Source: Acetobacter fabarum (GTDB lineage Bacteria; Pseudomonadota; Alphaproteobacteria; Acetobacterales; Acetobacteraceae). Taken from it: a stretch of 64,000 nt of DNA. Shown piece after piece: positions 9,457 through 17,316 of the stretch. Where the stretch lies: contig NZ_WOTG01000005.1 in NCBI RefSeq assembly GCF_011516925.1, positions 1 to 64,000 on the forward strand, given 5' to 3'. Position numbers and translations under genes: made by a program. A model generated the notes under the pieces. It was not told the DNA's origin. It did no database searches and was given only the letters and a program-made list of their open reading frames with translations. Each line of letters starts with the position of its first letter. Position 1 is the stretch's first letter.

Positions 9457-10110
9457 TCAGCCCCGTGCAGCCACGAGTCGTTCCCGCGTAAACCGCAAGG
9501 CTTCGGCCAGAACGGCCTGTGCATCCAGCGTGTCCGTCTCAATCACGTATGCGTCATCCGCAACCCGCATGGGTGCGGAATCCCGGCTTGCATCAGCTTC
9601 GTCACGCGCGCGCAGGGCGTCTTCCATGGCCTGAAGCTGCGTTTGCGCATCTGGGGCGGCCGGGTCCCCCCCACTTTGCAAAAAGCGCCTGAGCGTGCGG
9701 GTGGCGGGGGATGCGGTAATGAACAGTTTGACATCCGCATCGGGGAAAATGGCCGTGCCAATATCCCGCCCGTCCAGCACGGCCCCCTGCCGGGCGGCAA
9801 ACCGGCGCTGGGTTTCCACCAGAGCGGCACGCACCGCAGGCTGGGCCGCCACCTTGCTGGCTGCCAGAGCCGCATCTGGCAGGCGCAGGTCCTTGCGCTG
9901 CATGTCCTCTGGCGTCAGGGCCTGAGCAAACCGTTCGGCAGGTTGTGCGGGGTCCTGCCCGGCATCAAGGGCCAGCCGCCCGACTGCACGGTAGAGCAAC
10001 CCTGTATCCAGATACGGCAGGCCCAGTGCTTCGGCCAGCTTGCGGGCCAGAGTGCCCTTGCCGGCCGCCGCGGGACCATCCACGGCAATAACGGGTCCGC
10101 CGCGCGTCAT
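9457..10110 (-). CDS. cmk: Cytidylate kinase
   Basis: Phosphorylates CMP/dCMP to the diphosphate. The 217-residue protein has the P-loop VIAVDGPAAAGKGTLARKLA near the start, the YLDTGLLYRAVGRLAL nucleotide-binding segment, LDGRDIGTAIFPDADVKLFI, and the lid-like RTLRRFLQSGG. Its ATG overlaps the aroA stop as ATGA, which implies translational coupling. Fusion-like adjacency of aroA, cmk and rpsA is common in proteobacteria. Confidence 0.95.
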   Translation of the reverse strand: MTRGGPVIAVDGPAAAGKGTLARKLAEALGLPYLDTGLLYRAVGRLALDAGQDPAQPAERFAQALTPEDMQRKDLRLPDAALAASKVAAQPAVRAALVETQRRFAARQGAVLDGRDIGTAIFPDADVKLFITASPATRTLRRFLQSGGDPAAPDAQTQLQAMEDALRARDEADASRDSAPMRVADDAYVIETDTLDAQAVLAEALRFTRERLVAARG

Positions 10111-11456
10111 AGTGCAAACCCCGCGCCAAGGCTGTTCATGAGCTGCAAATAGCCGGGGAAGCTGGTGTCTATGAACGCGGTATCATCTATTTCCACCGGG
10201 TTCTGGGCCACCAGCCCCAGCACGGATGCGCTCATGGCCAGACGGTGGTCCATATGGGTCTGCACCACGCCACCGCCGGGAATGGCGTTGCCGGTGCCGT
10301 ACACAACCAGATCATCCCCCTCCACTGCGGTTTTAACGCCATTGTTTTCCAGCAGCGCCACGGTTGCGGCCAGACGGTCGCTTTCCTTCACGCGCAGTTC
10401 TTCCACCCCGCAAAAGCGCGATACGCCAGAAGCATGCGCCGCCGCCACAGCCAGAATGGGGTATTCATCAATCATGGACGGAGCACGGTCGGCAGGTACG
10501 GTCACGCCTTTGAGGCTGGATGCACGCACATGCAAATCCCCCACCAGCTCGCCCCCTTCGGTGCGGATATTGGTGACCTCAAGCTGTGCGCCCATTTCCT
10601 GCAAGGTAATGAACAGGCCGGTGCGCAGGGGGTTCAGCCCCACGGTGGAAATTGTAATATCCGCCCCCGGCACCAGCAGGGCCGCAACAATAGGGAAGGC
10701 GGCGGAGGACGGGTCCCCCGGCACCACCACATCGCGCGCAACAAGGTCCGGGCGGCCCTGCAACAGAATAACCCGGCCACCCTGTGGGGTTTCCTCCACC
10801 TTAACGTGCGCGCCAAAGTGGCGGAGCATGTTTTCGGTATGGTCCCGGGTGGCTACGGGTTCTTCCACCCGTGTCTGCCCCTGTGCGTTCAGCCCGGCCA
10901 GCAGCACGGCGGATTTGACCTGCGCAGAGGCCACGGGCAGGCGGTAATCCAGCGGCTTGGGGTCCGCCAGACCATGAATGGCCATGGGCAGGCGTCCGCC
11001 CTCACGCGCCATAAAGGTGGCCCCCGTACCTGCCAGCGGGTCCATAACGCGCTTCATGGGCCTACGGCGCAGGCTGGCGTCCCCCGTCATGACCGACACC
11101 ATGCCGTGGCTGGCCAGAATACCGGACAAAAGACGGGCCGCCGTACCGGAATTGCCCATATCCAGCACATCCTCAGGCTCACGCAGCTTGCCAATGCCCA
11201 GACCACTCACGCGCCAGTCCCCCGGTGCGTGCTGCGCTACCTGTGCACCCAGCGCGCGCATGGCCGCCGCAGTGCGCAGAACGTCCTCCCCTTCCAAAAG
11301 CCCGGTAATATGGGTTTCCCCCCGTGCGAGGGAGGCAAACATAAGGGCGCGATGGCTGATGGATTTATCACCCGGCACACGGATGGAACCGGAAAGAGGG
11401 GCCTGCGCGCGCGTAACCCGCAGCGGACGGGCGGAGGGGGAGGATGCGTGTGTCAT
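10107..11456 (-). CDS. aroA: 3-phosphoshikimate 1-carboxyvinyltransferase (EPSP synthase)
   Basis: Sixth step of the shikimate pathway. ATG 11456 gives 449 residues beginning MTHASSPSARPLRVTRA; the longer open frame adds a 57-codon tail unlike AroA. Motifs: VPGDKSISHRALMFASLARG (shikimate-3-phosphate site), LDMGNSGTAARLLSGILASH, LRRRPMKRVMDPL, VASAQVKSAVLLAGLNAQGQ, RDHTENMLRHFG, DEYPILAVAAA and EELRVKESDRL. The overall pattern resembles the class II EPSP synthases of alphaproteobacteria, but the loop reads GNSGTA with glycine where the glyphosate-tolerant CP4 enzyme has alanine. Stop codon overlaps the cmk start by four bases. Confidence 0.95.
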   Translation of the reverse strand: MTHASSPSARPLRVTRAQAPLSGSIRVPGDKSISHRALMFASLARGETHITGLLEGEDVLRTAAAMRALGAQVAQHAPGDWRVSGLGIGKLREPEDVLDMGNSGTAARLLSGILASHGMVSVMTGDASLRRRPMKRVMDPLAGTGATFMAREGGRLPMAIHGLADPKPLDYRLPVASAQVKSAVLLAGLNAQGQTRVEEPVATRDHTENMLRHFGAHVKVEETPQGGRVILLQGRPDLVARDVVVPGDPSSAAFPIVAALLVPGADITISTVGLNPLRTGLFITLQEMGAQLEVTNIRTEGGELVGDLHVRASSLKGVTVPADRAPSMIDEYPILAVAAAHASGVSRFCGVEELRVKESDRLAATVALLENNGVKTAVEGDDLVVYGTGNAIPGGGVVQTHMDHRLAMSASVLGLVAQNPVEIDDTAFIDTSFPGYLQLMNSLGAGFAL

Positions 11457-11702
11457 GCTCTTTTCATTCCGGCGGGACGGCCTGCAAGTCAATCCGGGCA
11501 GGGGCAGAAAAAGAGGGGTGGGGATGCAGAAAATACCACCTTTTGCAAACTCCGGGTTTGACACGACCCGAAACACAGTGGCATTGGGCATCGCCTTAAC
11601 AGTCTGGTTCGAGTCCTGTCCCAGCACTCCGGTGCTGTTCGGGGTTCGTTCGTGTTCCGGGGCGTTGGCCCCAATATCTGCTCAGGATTGACAGGTAGCA
11701 AG
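11457..11702. other. Divergent aroA / FYDLN-gene intergenic region
   Basis: 246 bases without a gene. It contains two short hairpins readable on the plus strand: CAGCAC-tccg-GTGCTG around 11625-11640 and GGGGC-gttg-GCCCC around 11659-11673. Both could be part of the leader of the downstream gene. Promoters for both directions must lie here but none is clear by eye. Confidence 0.4.
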
Positions 11703-12032
11703 ATGTCCCAGCCCGATCTCGGCACCAAACGCGTCTGCGTGTCCTGTGGTGCCCGTTTTTATGACCTGAACCGCGCACCCGCCATTTGCCCCAAATGCGG
11801 AACGGAACAGCCTGCTCTGGTGCCGCGCCTGCGCCGCAACTCTGACAGCCTGTCCCCCGTTCCAGCGAGTGCTGCCCCCATCAAGAAGGCCGATGAAGAT
11901 ATCGATATCGACACCGATGACGATACGGACGACGATGATGTGATGGAAGACACCGCTGATCTGGATGATGATGACGACGACATCAGCTCAGACATCGATG
12001 TCAACACGGATTCGGAAGACCACGAATCCTGA
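11703..12032 (+). CDS. TIGR02300/FYDLN-type acidic zinc-ribbon protein
   Basis: A 109-residue protein of unknown function known from alphaproteobacteria. ATG 11703 is chosen because the family begins close to its first CxxC. The N-terminus holds two CxxC pairs (VCVSCGARFYDLNRAPAICPK then CG), a likely zinc ribbon containing the name-giving FYDLN. The C-terminal half is almost entirely Asp/Glu (DEDIDIDTDDDTDDDD and similar), probably disordered. It stands alone, opposite to aroA, and is closed by a strong terminator. No function is claimed. Confidence 0.88.
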   Translation: MSQPDLGTKRVCVSCGARFYDLNRAPAICPKCGTEQPALVPRLRRNSDSLSPVPASAAPIKKADEDIDIDTDDDTDDDDVMEDTADLDDDDDDISSDIDVNTDSEDHES

Positions 12033-12070
12033 CCCCTCAGGGGGTTCTGAACATCTTTGTATCAGACCAA

Positions 12071-12104
12071 AAAAAGCCCGCTGGCATACAGCGGGCTTTT
12101 TTTT
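12071..12104. terminator. Bidirectional rho-independent terminator
   Basis: AAAAAGCCCGCTG pairs with CAGCGGGCTTTTT around a five-base loop, with eight T on the plus side and an A-run opposite. It serves both the FYDLN-type gene (+) and folB (-). Confidence 0.93.
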
Positions 12105-12141
12105 ATGCCGCCAGCCCCGGCTGGCAGGCCGGGGCCAGAAA

Positions 12142-12540
12142 TCAGCTTGCAGGGCGGCGTTCTATTTCCACGCCAACACCTTCTATTTCTGCAAACACAT
12201 CCAGTTTTTCTATGCGCACACGCACAACACGCACGCGGTCATCGCTCAGCACGCCGGAGGCTATGCGTTCGGCCAGTGTTTCCACCAGCCGCACATGCCC
12301 TTCACGCACAATACGGTGCACAAGCTGGACCACCCGCTCGTACGAGACCGTGCGGCTCAGGTCATCCGGCCCGACCTCCAGATCCGTGCGGTCATCCACC
12401 CCATAATGGACCGACACCCGAATACGCTGGGTTACACCCTGCTCATGCGGGAACACGCCAATATGGGCATCGAGCACCATGTTCTTCAAAAACAGGCAAC
12501 GCAGCGGCGGCTGGTCGGCCCACGGAGCAAAAACGGCCAT
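12142..12540 (-). CDS. folB: Dihydroneopterin aldolase
   Basis: Converts dihydroneopterin to hydroxymethyl-dihydropterin in folate synthesis. ATG 12540 gives 132 residues; an ATG seven codons upstream (12561) would overlap the preceding SDR gene. FolB features are visible: FLKNMVLDAHIGVFPHEQGV near the start, the DDLSRTVSYERVVQLVHRIV segment, LVETLAERIASGVLSDDRVR with the glutamate of the active site, and VRIEKLDVFAEIEGVGVEI at the end. It directly follows an SDR that looks like a pteridine reductase, which fits a small folate module. Confidence 0.92.
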   Translation of the reverse strand: MAVFAPWADQPPLRCLFLKNMVLDAHIGVFPHEQGVTQRIRVSVHYGVDDRTDLEVGPDDLSRTVSYERVVQLVHRIVREGHVRLVETLAERIASGVLSDDRVRVVRVRIEKLDVFAEIEGVGVEIERRPAS

Positions 12541-12544
12541 TCTT

Positions 12545-13339
12545 TTATTCTTCCACGGCATGTCCGGCCAACAGGGCCGGGGACCATTGCAGGTGTTGCC
12601 CGCTGTTCAGGGTCAGCATCTGCCCGGTCACAAAGGGCTGGGCCAAAAGGGCAAGGGTTGCCCGCGCAGCCTGATCAGGCAAAGCGTCCTGGGCAGGGGG
12701 CACAGACGCGCATTGCCGTGCTGGCTGTTCCTGCATCGGCCCGGAGCAGGGCAGGGCAGGACCGGGAGCAGAACCCAAGGCGTTAACCCTGATCCCTTTG
12801 GGGGCAAGGGCCTGCGCCATGGTCTGTGTGAGTGTCCACAGCGCGGTTTTGGATACGGTATGGCTGACAAAGTGCGGCGATAGCGGCCACACATGCTCAT
12901 CCAGCATATTCAGCACCATGCCCTGTGCCCCTTGGGGCAACCCCTTGGCAAAAGCCTGAATCAGCACAAAAGGCGCACGCAGGTTGGGCTTCATGTGCAG
13001 CATCCAGCTTTCCAGTGAGGCACTGTCCCATTCATCCTGCTCACAGGTGGAGGTATTGTTGACCAGCACACCCAAAGGGCCGCCAAGAGCCTGCGCAGCC
13101 TGCCCATACAGGGCCTGCACCTGCTCTTCCCGCATGAAGTCGGCCTGTAGCACACAGCCGGTGCGGCCTAGCGCGCGCACGGCATGCAATATGCCCTCCG
13201 CCCCGGCCCTGTTGGTGCGGTCATGGATGGCCACATCAAACCCAGCCTGCGCAAGACCAAGCACAATGGCCTGACCAAACCGCTCGCTACCCCCGGTTAC
13301 CAGAGCGCGGCGTGGTATGGCCGGGCTGATCGGCTGCAT
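12545..13339 (-). CDS. SDR oxidoreductase, FolM/pteridine-reductase-like, catalytic Tyr replaced by His
   Basis: Short-chain dehydrogenase of 264 residues from ATG 13339. The nucleotide-binding motif is ALVTGGSERFGQAIVLGLAQ, the TGxxxRxG form found in pteridine reductases (PTR1/FolM), followed by HDRTNRA. NNTS is at the usual NNA(G/S) position and NMLDEHVWPLSPHF holds the Asp typical of the pteridine subgroup. The active site should read Y-x-x-x-K but reads SHTVSKTALW: a CAT codon (His) at 12882-12880 occupies the tyrosine position while the lysine remains. Followed by folB within four bases. The role is probably dihydropterin or dihydrofolate reduction, but activity is doubtful given the substitution. 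Confidence 0.8.
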   Translation of the reverse strand: MQPISPAIPRRALVTGGSERFGQAIVLGLAQAGFDVAIHDRTNRAGAEGILHAVRALGRTGCVLQADFMREEQVQALYGQAAQALGGPLGVLVNNTSTCEQDEWDSASLESWMLHMKPNLRAPFVLIQAFAKGLPQGAQGMVLNMLDEHVWPLSPHFVSHTVSKTALWTLTQTMAQALAPKGIRVNALGSAPGPALPCSGPMQEQPARQCASVPPAQDALPDQAARATLALLAQPFVTGQMLTLNSGQHLQWSPALLAGHAVEE

Positions 13340-13382
13340 GTCCACGGGTATGCTTCTTCCCTTAATGGTTGGCGCCACTCTG

Positions 13383-13979
13383 TCAGGCAGGGCGACGAGC
13401 ACCCAGAGCCGCGGCCAGAGTGCCATCGTCCAGCACATCCAGAGCGCCCCCCATGGGTACGCCCTGCGCCACACGGCTGATGGTCAGCCCCTCATATGCT
13501 TCCAGCTGATCCATCAGCCAGTGCATGGTGGTGGCTCCTTCCACCGTGGCGCCCAGAGCCAGAATCACCTCGCGTACGGTGCCTTCATGCAGGCGGGTCA
13601 TCAGGGCGGATACGTTAAGGTCTTCCGGCCCAACCCCAGCCAGAGGGGACAGAGTACCCCCCAGAACCTGATAAACACCCCTATGGACCCCCGCACGCTC
13701 AAGTGCCCACAGGTCTCCCACCGTTTCCACCACACACACCAGCCCCCTGTCACGCAGCGGGTCGGTGCAGATGTGGCACGGGTCCGATGTATCCAGATTC
13801 CCGCAGGAAGAGCAGGTGCGAATGGCCTCCCCCGCCCGTTCCATGGCGCGGGCCAGCGGGGCCAGCCGTGTATGGGGCTCGCGGAGCAGGTACAGCGCCA
13901 CACGCCGGGCCGAGCGCGGGCCAAAACCCGGCAGGCGCCCCAGCAGGCGAATAAGCTGCTCTATTTCCTGACCACCCAT
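13383..13979 (-). CDS. recR: Recombination mediator RecR
   Basis: RecR works with RecO/RecF to load RecA at gaps. The 198-residue protein has the helix-hairpin-helix (LIRLLGRLPGFGPRSARRVA), a four-cysteine zinc finger (CSSCGNLDTSDPCHIC), and the Toprim domain (LVCVVETVGDLWALERAG, YQVLGGTLSPLAGVGPEDLN, EVILALGATVEGATTMHWL). Full length. It lies downstream of ybaB and dnaX in the widely conserved dnaX-ybaB-recR order. Confidence 0.96.
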   Translation of the reverse strand: MGGQEIEQLIRLLGRLPGFGPRSARRVALYLLREPHTRLAPLARAMERAGEAIRTCSSCGNLDTSDPCHICTDPLRDRGLVCVVETVGDLWALERAGVHRGVYQVLGGTLSPLAGVGPEDLNVSALMTRLHEGTVREVILALGATVEGATTMHWLMDQLEAYEGLTISRVAQGVPMGGALDVLDDGTLAAALGARRPA

Positions 13980-14024
13980 ACCCGCCTGCTTTCCCCCGCA
14001 CTCAAGGTCGGTTGTATCTGCGGT

Positions 14025-14348
14025 TCAGAACGGCAGTTTCATGCCTGCGGGCAGGTTAAGCCCACCGGTGACCTTCTGCATTTCCTCGGCTGCTTTTTCG
14101 TCCAGCTTCTTGCGGGCATCCGCACAGGCCGCAACAATCAGATCCTGCAACATTTCCATTTCGGTCGGGTCGGCCAGCTTGGGGTCGATTTTAATGGAGC
14201 GCATGTCCCCCTTGCCGCTCAGCACAACGCTGACCATGCCTGCACCGGCCGAACCATCAATGTTCATGGCTTCCAGTGTGCTCTGCATGGCTTCCATCTT
14301 GGACTGCATCTGCGTAGCCTGCTTCATCAGTGAGGCAAGGTTCTTCAT
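14025..14348 (-). CDS. YbaB/EbfC nucleoid-associated protein
   Basis: Small DNA-binding dimer of the YbaB/EbfC family. I chose ATG 14348 because AAGGGG lies seven bases upstream; the ATG at 14354 directly abuts that site. The product (107 residues) begins [20 protein letters not shown], a helical segment typical of the family, then [20 protein letters not shown] and [20 protein letters not shown]. Sits between dnaX and recR as usual. Confidence 0.94.
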   Translation of the reverse strand: MKNLASLMKQATQMQSKMEAMQSTLEAMNIDGSAGAGMVSVVLSGKGDMRSIKIDPKLADPTEMEMLQDLIVAACADARKKLDEKAAEEMQKVTGGLNLPAGMKLPF

Positions 14349-14467
14349 GGTCATCCCCTTAGCTTGTCTGTCTGCCGCGTGGTGCGGCTATGGCGCACCC
14401 CTGCGGCGCATCACCTGTTCCCTATCTGGCCCAGAACGTGCTGTTTTGCCAGCCCGGCCCGCTCACT

Positions 14468-16513
14468 TCAGTCCTGCGAGGCTCCGGGGTCGTATGGTCG
14501 GTCGTCTTCATCCAACGGCTGCGCATCCAGAGGAGCAAACAGCAGTTCGGGCGGCTCCTCCGGGGGGAGGCCGTAATCATCCAGCCCGTGGTCATTCACC
14601 TCACCCAGCTGCGCATCGGGAAAAGCGTTCAGAATAGCCCGGACCAGCGGGTGCGCCTCTGCCTCGCGCCGGCGGAACTGGATAACCTCCGCGCCCTGCG
14701 CGTCCAGCGTGGGCTCACCATCCTCCTGCCCGGCTTCAATCTGCCAGCTTATGCCCGTTGCGCGGTCCAGCACGCGGCGGAGCTGCGGCACAATATCGCT
14801 CGGCACCCCGCGCTCAAACCGCAGGACAATCCGCCCGGGAGCAAAAGAAATCAGATGCGCGGCATGCCGTAACTGCCCGTGCAGAATTGCCTCGCGCTGC
14901 TCCCTGACCAACGCCACGGCCTCCCGCCATGTCCGCGGGACCGGCGGAGGGGCCGGCTCAACCGGGGCCACGGGCTGCACAACAGGGGCTGCTGCCTGTA
15001 CGGGCGCGGCCACGGCCATACCGCCGGAGCTGACCATGCGCAGGCGCGGCGGCTCATGCCCACCTGCTGCATCACCCTGTGGAGCCACAAAAGCGCCGGT
15101 CCCGTTCGGGCCAGCACTCCCCACAGGCGCACCAGCCAGCCCGGACGGGCCACTGACCTGTGGCGCGGAAAGGGGGGCAGATGCTCCGCCACGCCCGGCA
15201 TCGTCCTGCGTAGCGCTCAGGCGTTTGACCAGATCCTCGGGCGAGGGCAGATCGGCCACGTAACACAGGCGGATCAACACCATATCTGCTGCAGCGCGGC
15301 GGTCTGGTGCACTTTCCACCTCCCGCACACCCTTGACCAGCATCTGCCATGCCCGCATGAGCACGGGCACGGTAAAGGCGCTGGCCATATGTGTGCCCCG
15401 CACCCGCTCGGCCTCTGGCATATCTGCCGAGTCCCCCAGACCGGGCACAGCCCGCAGGCGGGAAACAATATGCACAAGCTCCAGCATATCCCCCAGCACA
15501 AGGCCGGGGTCAGCCCCACGGGCATAGGCTGCATCCAGCAGGGCAAGGGCTTTGTCGGGCTTGCCGGTCAGCACCGCGTCGAGCAGGTCGAACACTACCT
15601 CGCGGTCCGCCAGCCCCAGCATGTCGCTCACAATGCCTGCGCCAATAACCCCGCCTTCATCCGTCACACCACTGCCCTGGGCAATGGCCTGATCCAGCAG
15701 GGAGAGGCCATCCCGCACCGAGCCGTCTGCCGCACGGGCGATCAGGGCCTGTGCATCATCGGAGAGGGCAACGTGTTCCTTTTGTGCAATCCGGGCGAAC
15801 AGACCGGCCAGTTCGGCCTGTGGCACGCGCCGCAGGTCAAACCGCTGGCAGCGCGACAGAACCGTGACCGGCACCTTGCGCAGTTCGGTCGTGGCAAAAA
15901 TGAACGTTACCTGCGCAGGCGGCTCTTCCAGCGTTTTGAGCAGGGCGTTAAAGGCATTGCGCGAGAGCATATGCACTTCGTCGATGATAAAGACCTTCAT
16001 ACGCCCCTGCATGGGGCGGAAGCGCGTGGCCTCTATGATCTCGCGCACATCATCCACCCCTGTGCGGGAGGCGGCGTCCATTTCCAGTACGTCGGGGTGG
16101 CGGTCAGCCAGAATGGCCACGCAGTTGGGGCATACACCACACGGGTCAGCCGTGGGGCCACCGTTGCCATCCGGCCCGGTGCAGTTAAGGGCACGGGCAA
16201 TAATGCGTGCGGTCGTGGTTTTGCCCACCCCGCGCACCCCGGTCAGCATAAAGGCATGGGCCACACGCCCCAGCGCAAACGCATTGCGCAGGGTGCGGAC
16301 CATGGCCTCCTGGCCGATCAGGTCATCAAATGTTGTGGGACGGTATTTGCGGGCAAGCACCCTGTAGGGAGGGGCTGCGGCATCGGGCGCTGGCGGGGGA
16401 GGCGCGGAGGGGGCGGGAGCCGGATCGGCATCACCAAACAGGCCGGGGCCTTCCGGTTCCGGACTGGGAAGCCCCTCATCGTGAGGGAACTGCTCGTCAG
16501 TCGTATCACTCAT
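14468..16513 (-). CDS. dnaX: DNA polymerase III subunit gamma/tau
   Basis: Clamp-loader ATPase, 681 residues. After an acidic/proline-rich 50-residue extension comes VLARKYRPTTFDDLIGQEAM, Walker A GVRGVGKTTTARIIARAL, the zinc-binding cysteines (C...CGVCPNC), Walker B region VFIIDEVHMLSRNAFNALLK (DEVH), the sensor FIFATTELRKVPVTVLSRCQ (SRC arginine finger) and DGSVRDGLSLLDQAIA. An Ala/Pro-rich linker around 430-520 separates the C-terminal tau part, which would contact DnaB and alpha. I see no clear slippery A-run for a programmed gamma product. The SRP RNA gene lies about 90 bases upstream on the same strand. Confidence 0.95.
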   Translation of the reverse strand: MSDTTDEQFPHDEGLPSPEPEGPGLFGDADPAPAPSAPPPPAPDAAAPPYRVLARKYRPTTFDDLIGQEAMVRTLRNAFALGRVAHAFMLTGVRGVGKTTTARIIARALNCTGPDGNGGPTADPCGVCPNCVAILADRHPDVLEMDAASRTGVDDVREIIEATRFRPMQGRMKVFIIDEVHMLSRNAFNALLKTLEEPPAQVTFIFATTELRKVPVTVLSRCQRFDLRRVPQAELAGLFARIAQKEHVALSDDAQALIARAADGSVRDGLSLLDQAIAQGSGVTDEGGVIGAGIVSDMLGLADREVVFDLLDAVLTGKPDKALALLDAAYARGADPGLVLGDMLELVHIVSRLRAVPGLGDSADMPEAERVRGTHMASAFTVPVLMRAWQMLVKGVREVESAPDRRAAADMVLIRLCYVADLPSPEDLVKRLSATQDDAGRGGASAPLSAPQVSGPSGLAGAPVGSAGPNGTGAFVAPQGDAAGGHEPPRLRMVSSGGMAVAAPVQAAAPVVQPVAPVEPAPPPVPRTWREAVALVREQREAILHGQLRHAAHLISFAPGRIVLRFERGVPSDIVPQLRRVLDRATGISWQIEAGQEDGEPTLDAQGAEVIQFRRREAEAHPLVRAILNAFPDAQLGEVNDHGLDDYGLPPEEPPELLFAPLDAQPLDEDDRPYDPGASQD

Positions 16514-16599
16514 GCCATGCCCGCAGACTGTGTAAGGTCACGCCCTGCATGCGCGGTTTGACCGGCGCAGAATGGTCTGATCCACAAGGGCGGAAAATT

Positions 16600-16712
16600 A
16601 GGGTGGAAAGCCGAACAATGACCCGGACGAAACTCACCATGGCTGCTTCCTTCCGGACCTGACCGGTTTAGCAAGGTGTCCGTCCACCGCCGACTTTCCG
16701 AGGTCACACCTA
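16600..16712 (-). ncRNA. ffs: Signal recognition particle RNA (4.5S, bacterial small type)
   Basis: Read on the minus strand, the conserved apical domain GGTCAGGTCCGGAAGGAAGC is present, containing the GGAA tetraloop and the Ffh-binding internal loop. Flanking arms pair: GGAAAG with CTTTCC at the base, GGACG with CGTCC in the middle, and ACACC with GGTG near the tip. Length about 113 bases matches 4.5S RNA. End points are estimated from the pairing to within some ten bases. Position upstream of dnaX is conserved in many bacteria. Confidence 0.92.
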
Positions 16713-16836
16713 GCACCAAATCCAAGTCCATGCCAAGCCTGCTGGCAGCTTTTCCGGGTTGTTTCTTTACCTATCCGACACAGACAGGCTAGAAAACAGG
16801 GTAATTGGTGCGCAGTGTCGCAGACTCAGGAGAATT

Positions 16837-17268
16837 GTGCTCGTGTCCGGTTTTCGTTTGTATCATGCCGCTATGGCATCCGTTCTTCTGGCCGGTGGCC
16901 TGAGCGCAGGCTCCCTTGCCATGGCCGATGATGAGACAGCCCCGCGCAACAACGTCAACAACGTCCAGTTGCAAAAGGAACTTGCGGTTCTGCACCTCAA
17001 GCCCGACGCGGCGGGGCCTGCCTGTATTGAATCGCTCAAGGAACTGCACAAAACGCAGGATCTTTTGCAAAAGGATGAAGAAAACACCCGCAACCAGGAC
17101 CTGACGGTTGCCGAGGACGTGCTTGAATCCGACTTTGAAAATTCGATCGAGGCCTGCGCCGCCGATGTGGAAAAACTGTGCGAGACGCATAACCCCTCCA
17201 CCGAGCTGCGTCAGGCCTGCGAAAAAATAGACAGCCTGCCGTCCAAGGATGCACAGGCAGCCGACTAG
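16837..17268 (+). CDS. Exported hypothetical protein with conserved cysteines
   Basis: No family recognised. I chose GTG 16837, four bases behind AGGAG (16828-16832); GTG 16843 is an alternative. The product (143 residues) starts with a signal peptide (FRLYHAAMASVLLAGGLSAG, then SLAMA cleavage before DDETAP), so it should be periplasmic. The mature part is polar and helical with four cysteines (PACIESLKE, IEACAADVEKLCETH, RQACEKID), suggesting two disulfides or a metal site, and no membrane segment. It lies between the SRP RNA promoter region and the sugar transporter gene, reading toward the latter. Confidence 0.7.
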   Translation: MLVSGFRLYHAAMASVLLAGGLSAGSLAMADDETAPRNNVNNVQLQKELAVLHLKPDAAGPACIESLKELHKTQDLLQKDEENTRNQDLTVAEDVLESDFENSIEACAADVEKLCETHNPSTELRQACEKIDSLPSKDAQAAD

Positions 17269-17316
17269 GCCCCACACCCCAAACCCTGAAAACCCTACAG
17301 CGGGCCATAGCCGGAC

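Noticed and set aside
11585-11628. tRNA 3'-half-like sequence (GGTTCGAGTCC followed by CCCAGCACTCC)
   Set aside because: The T stem does not close (only three of five pairs), no matching TGCTGGG acceptor strand exists upstream, and no anticodon arm folds. At most a decayed remnant; probably chance.
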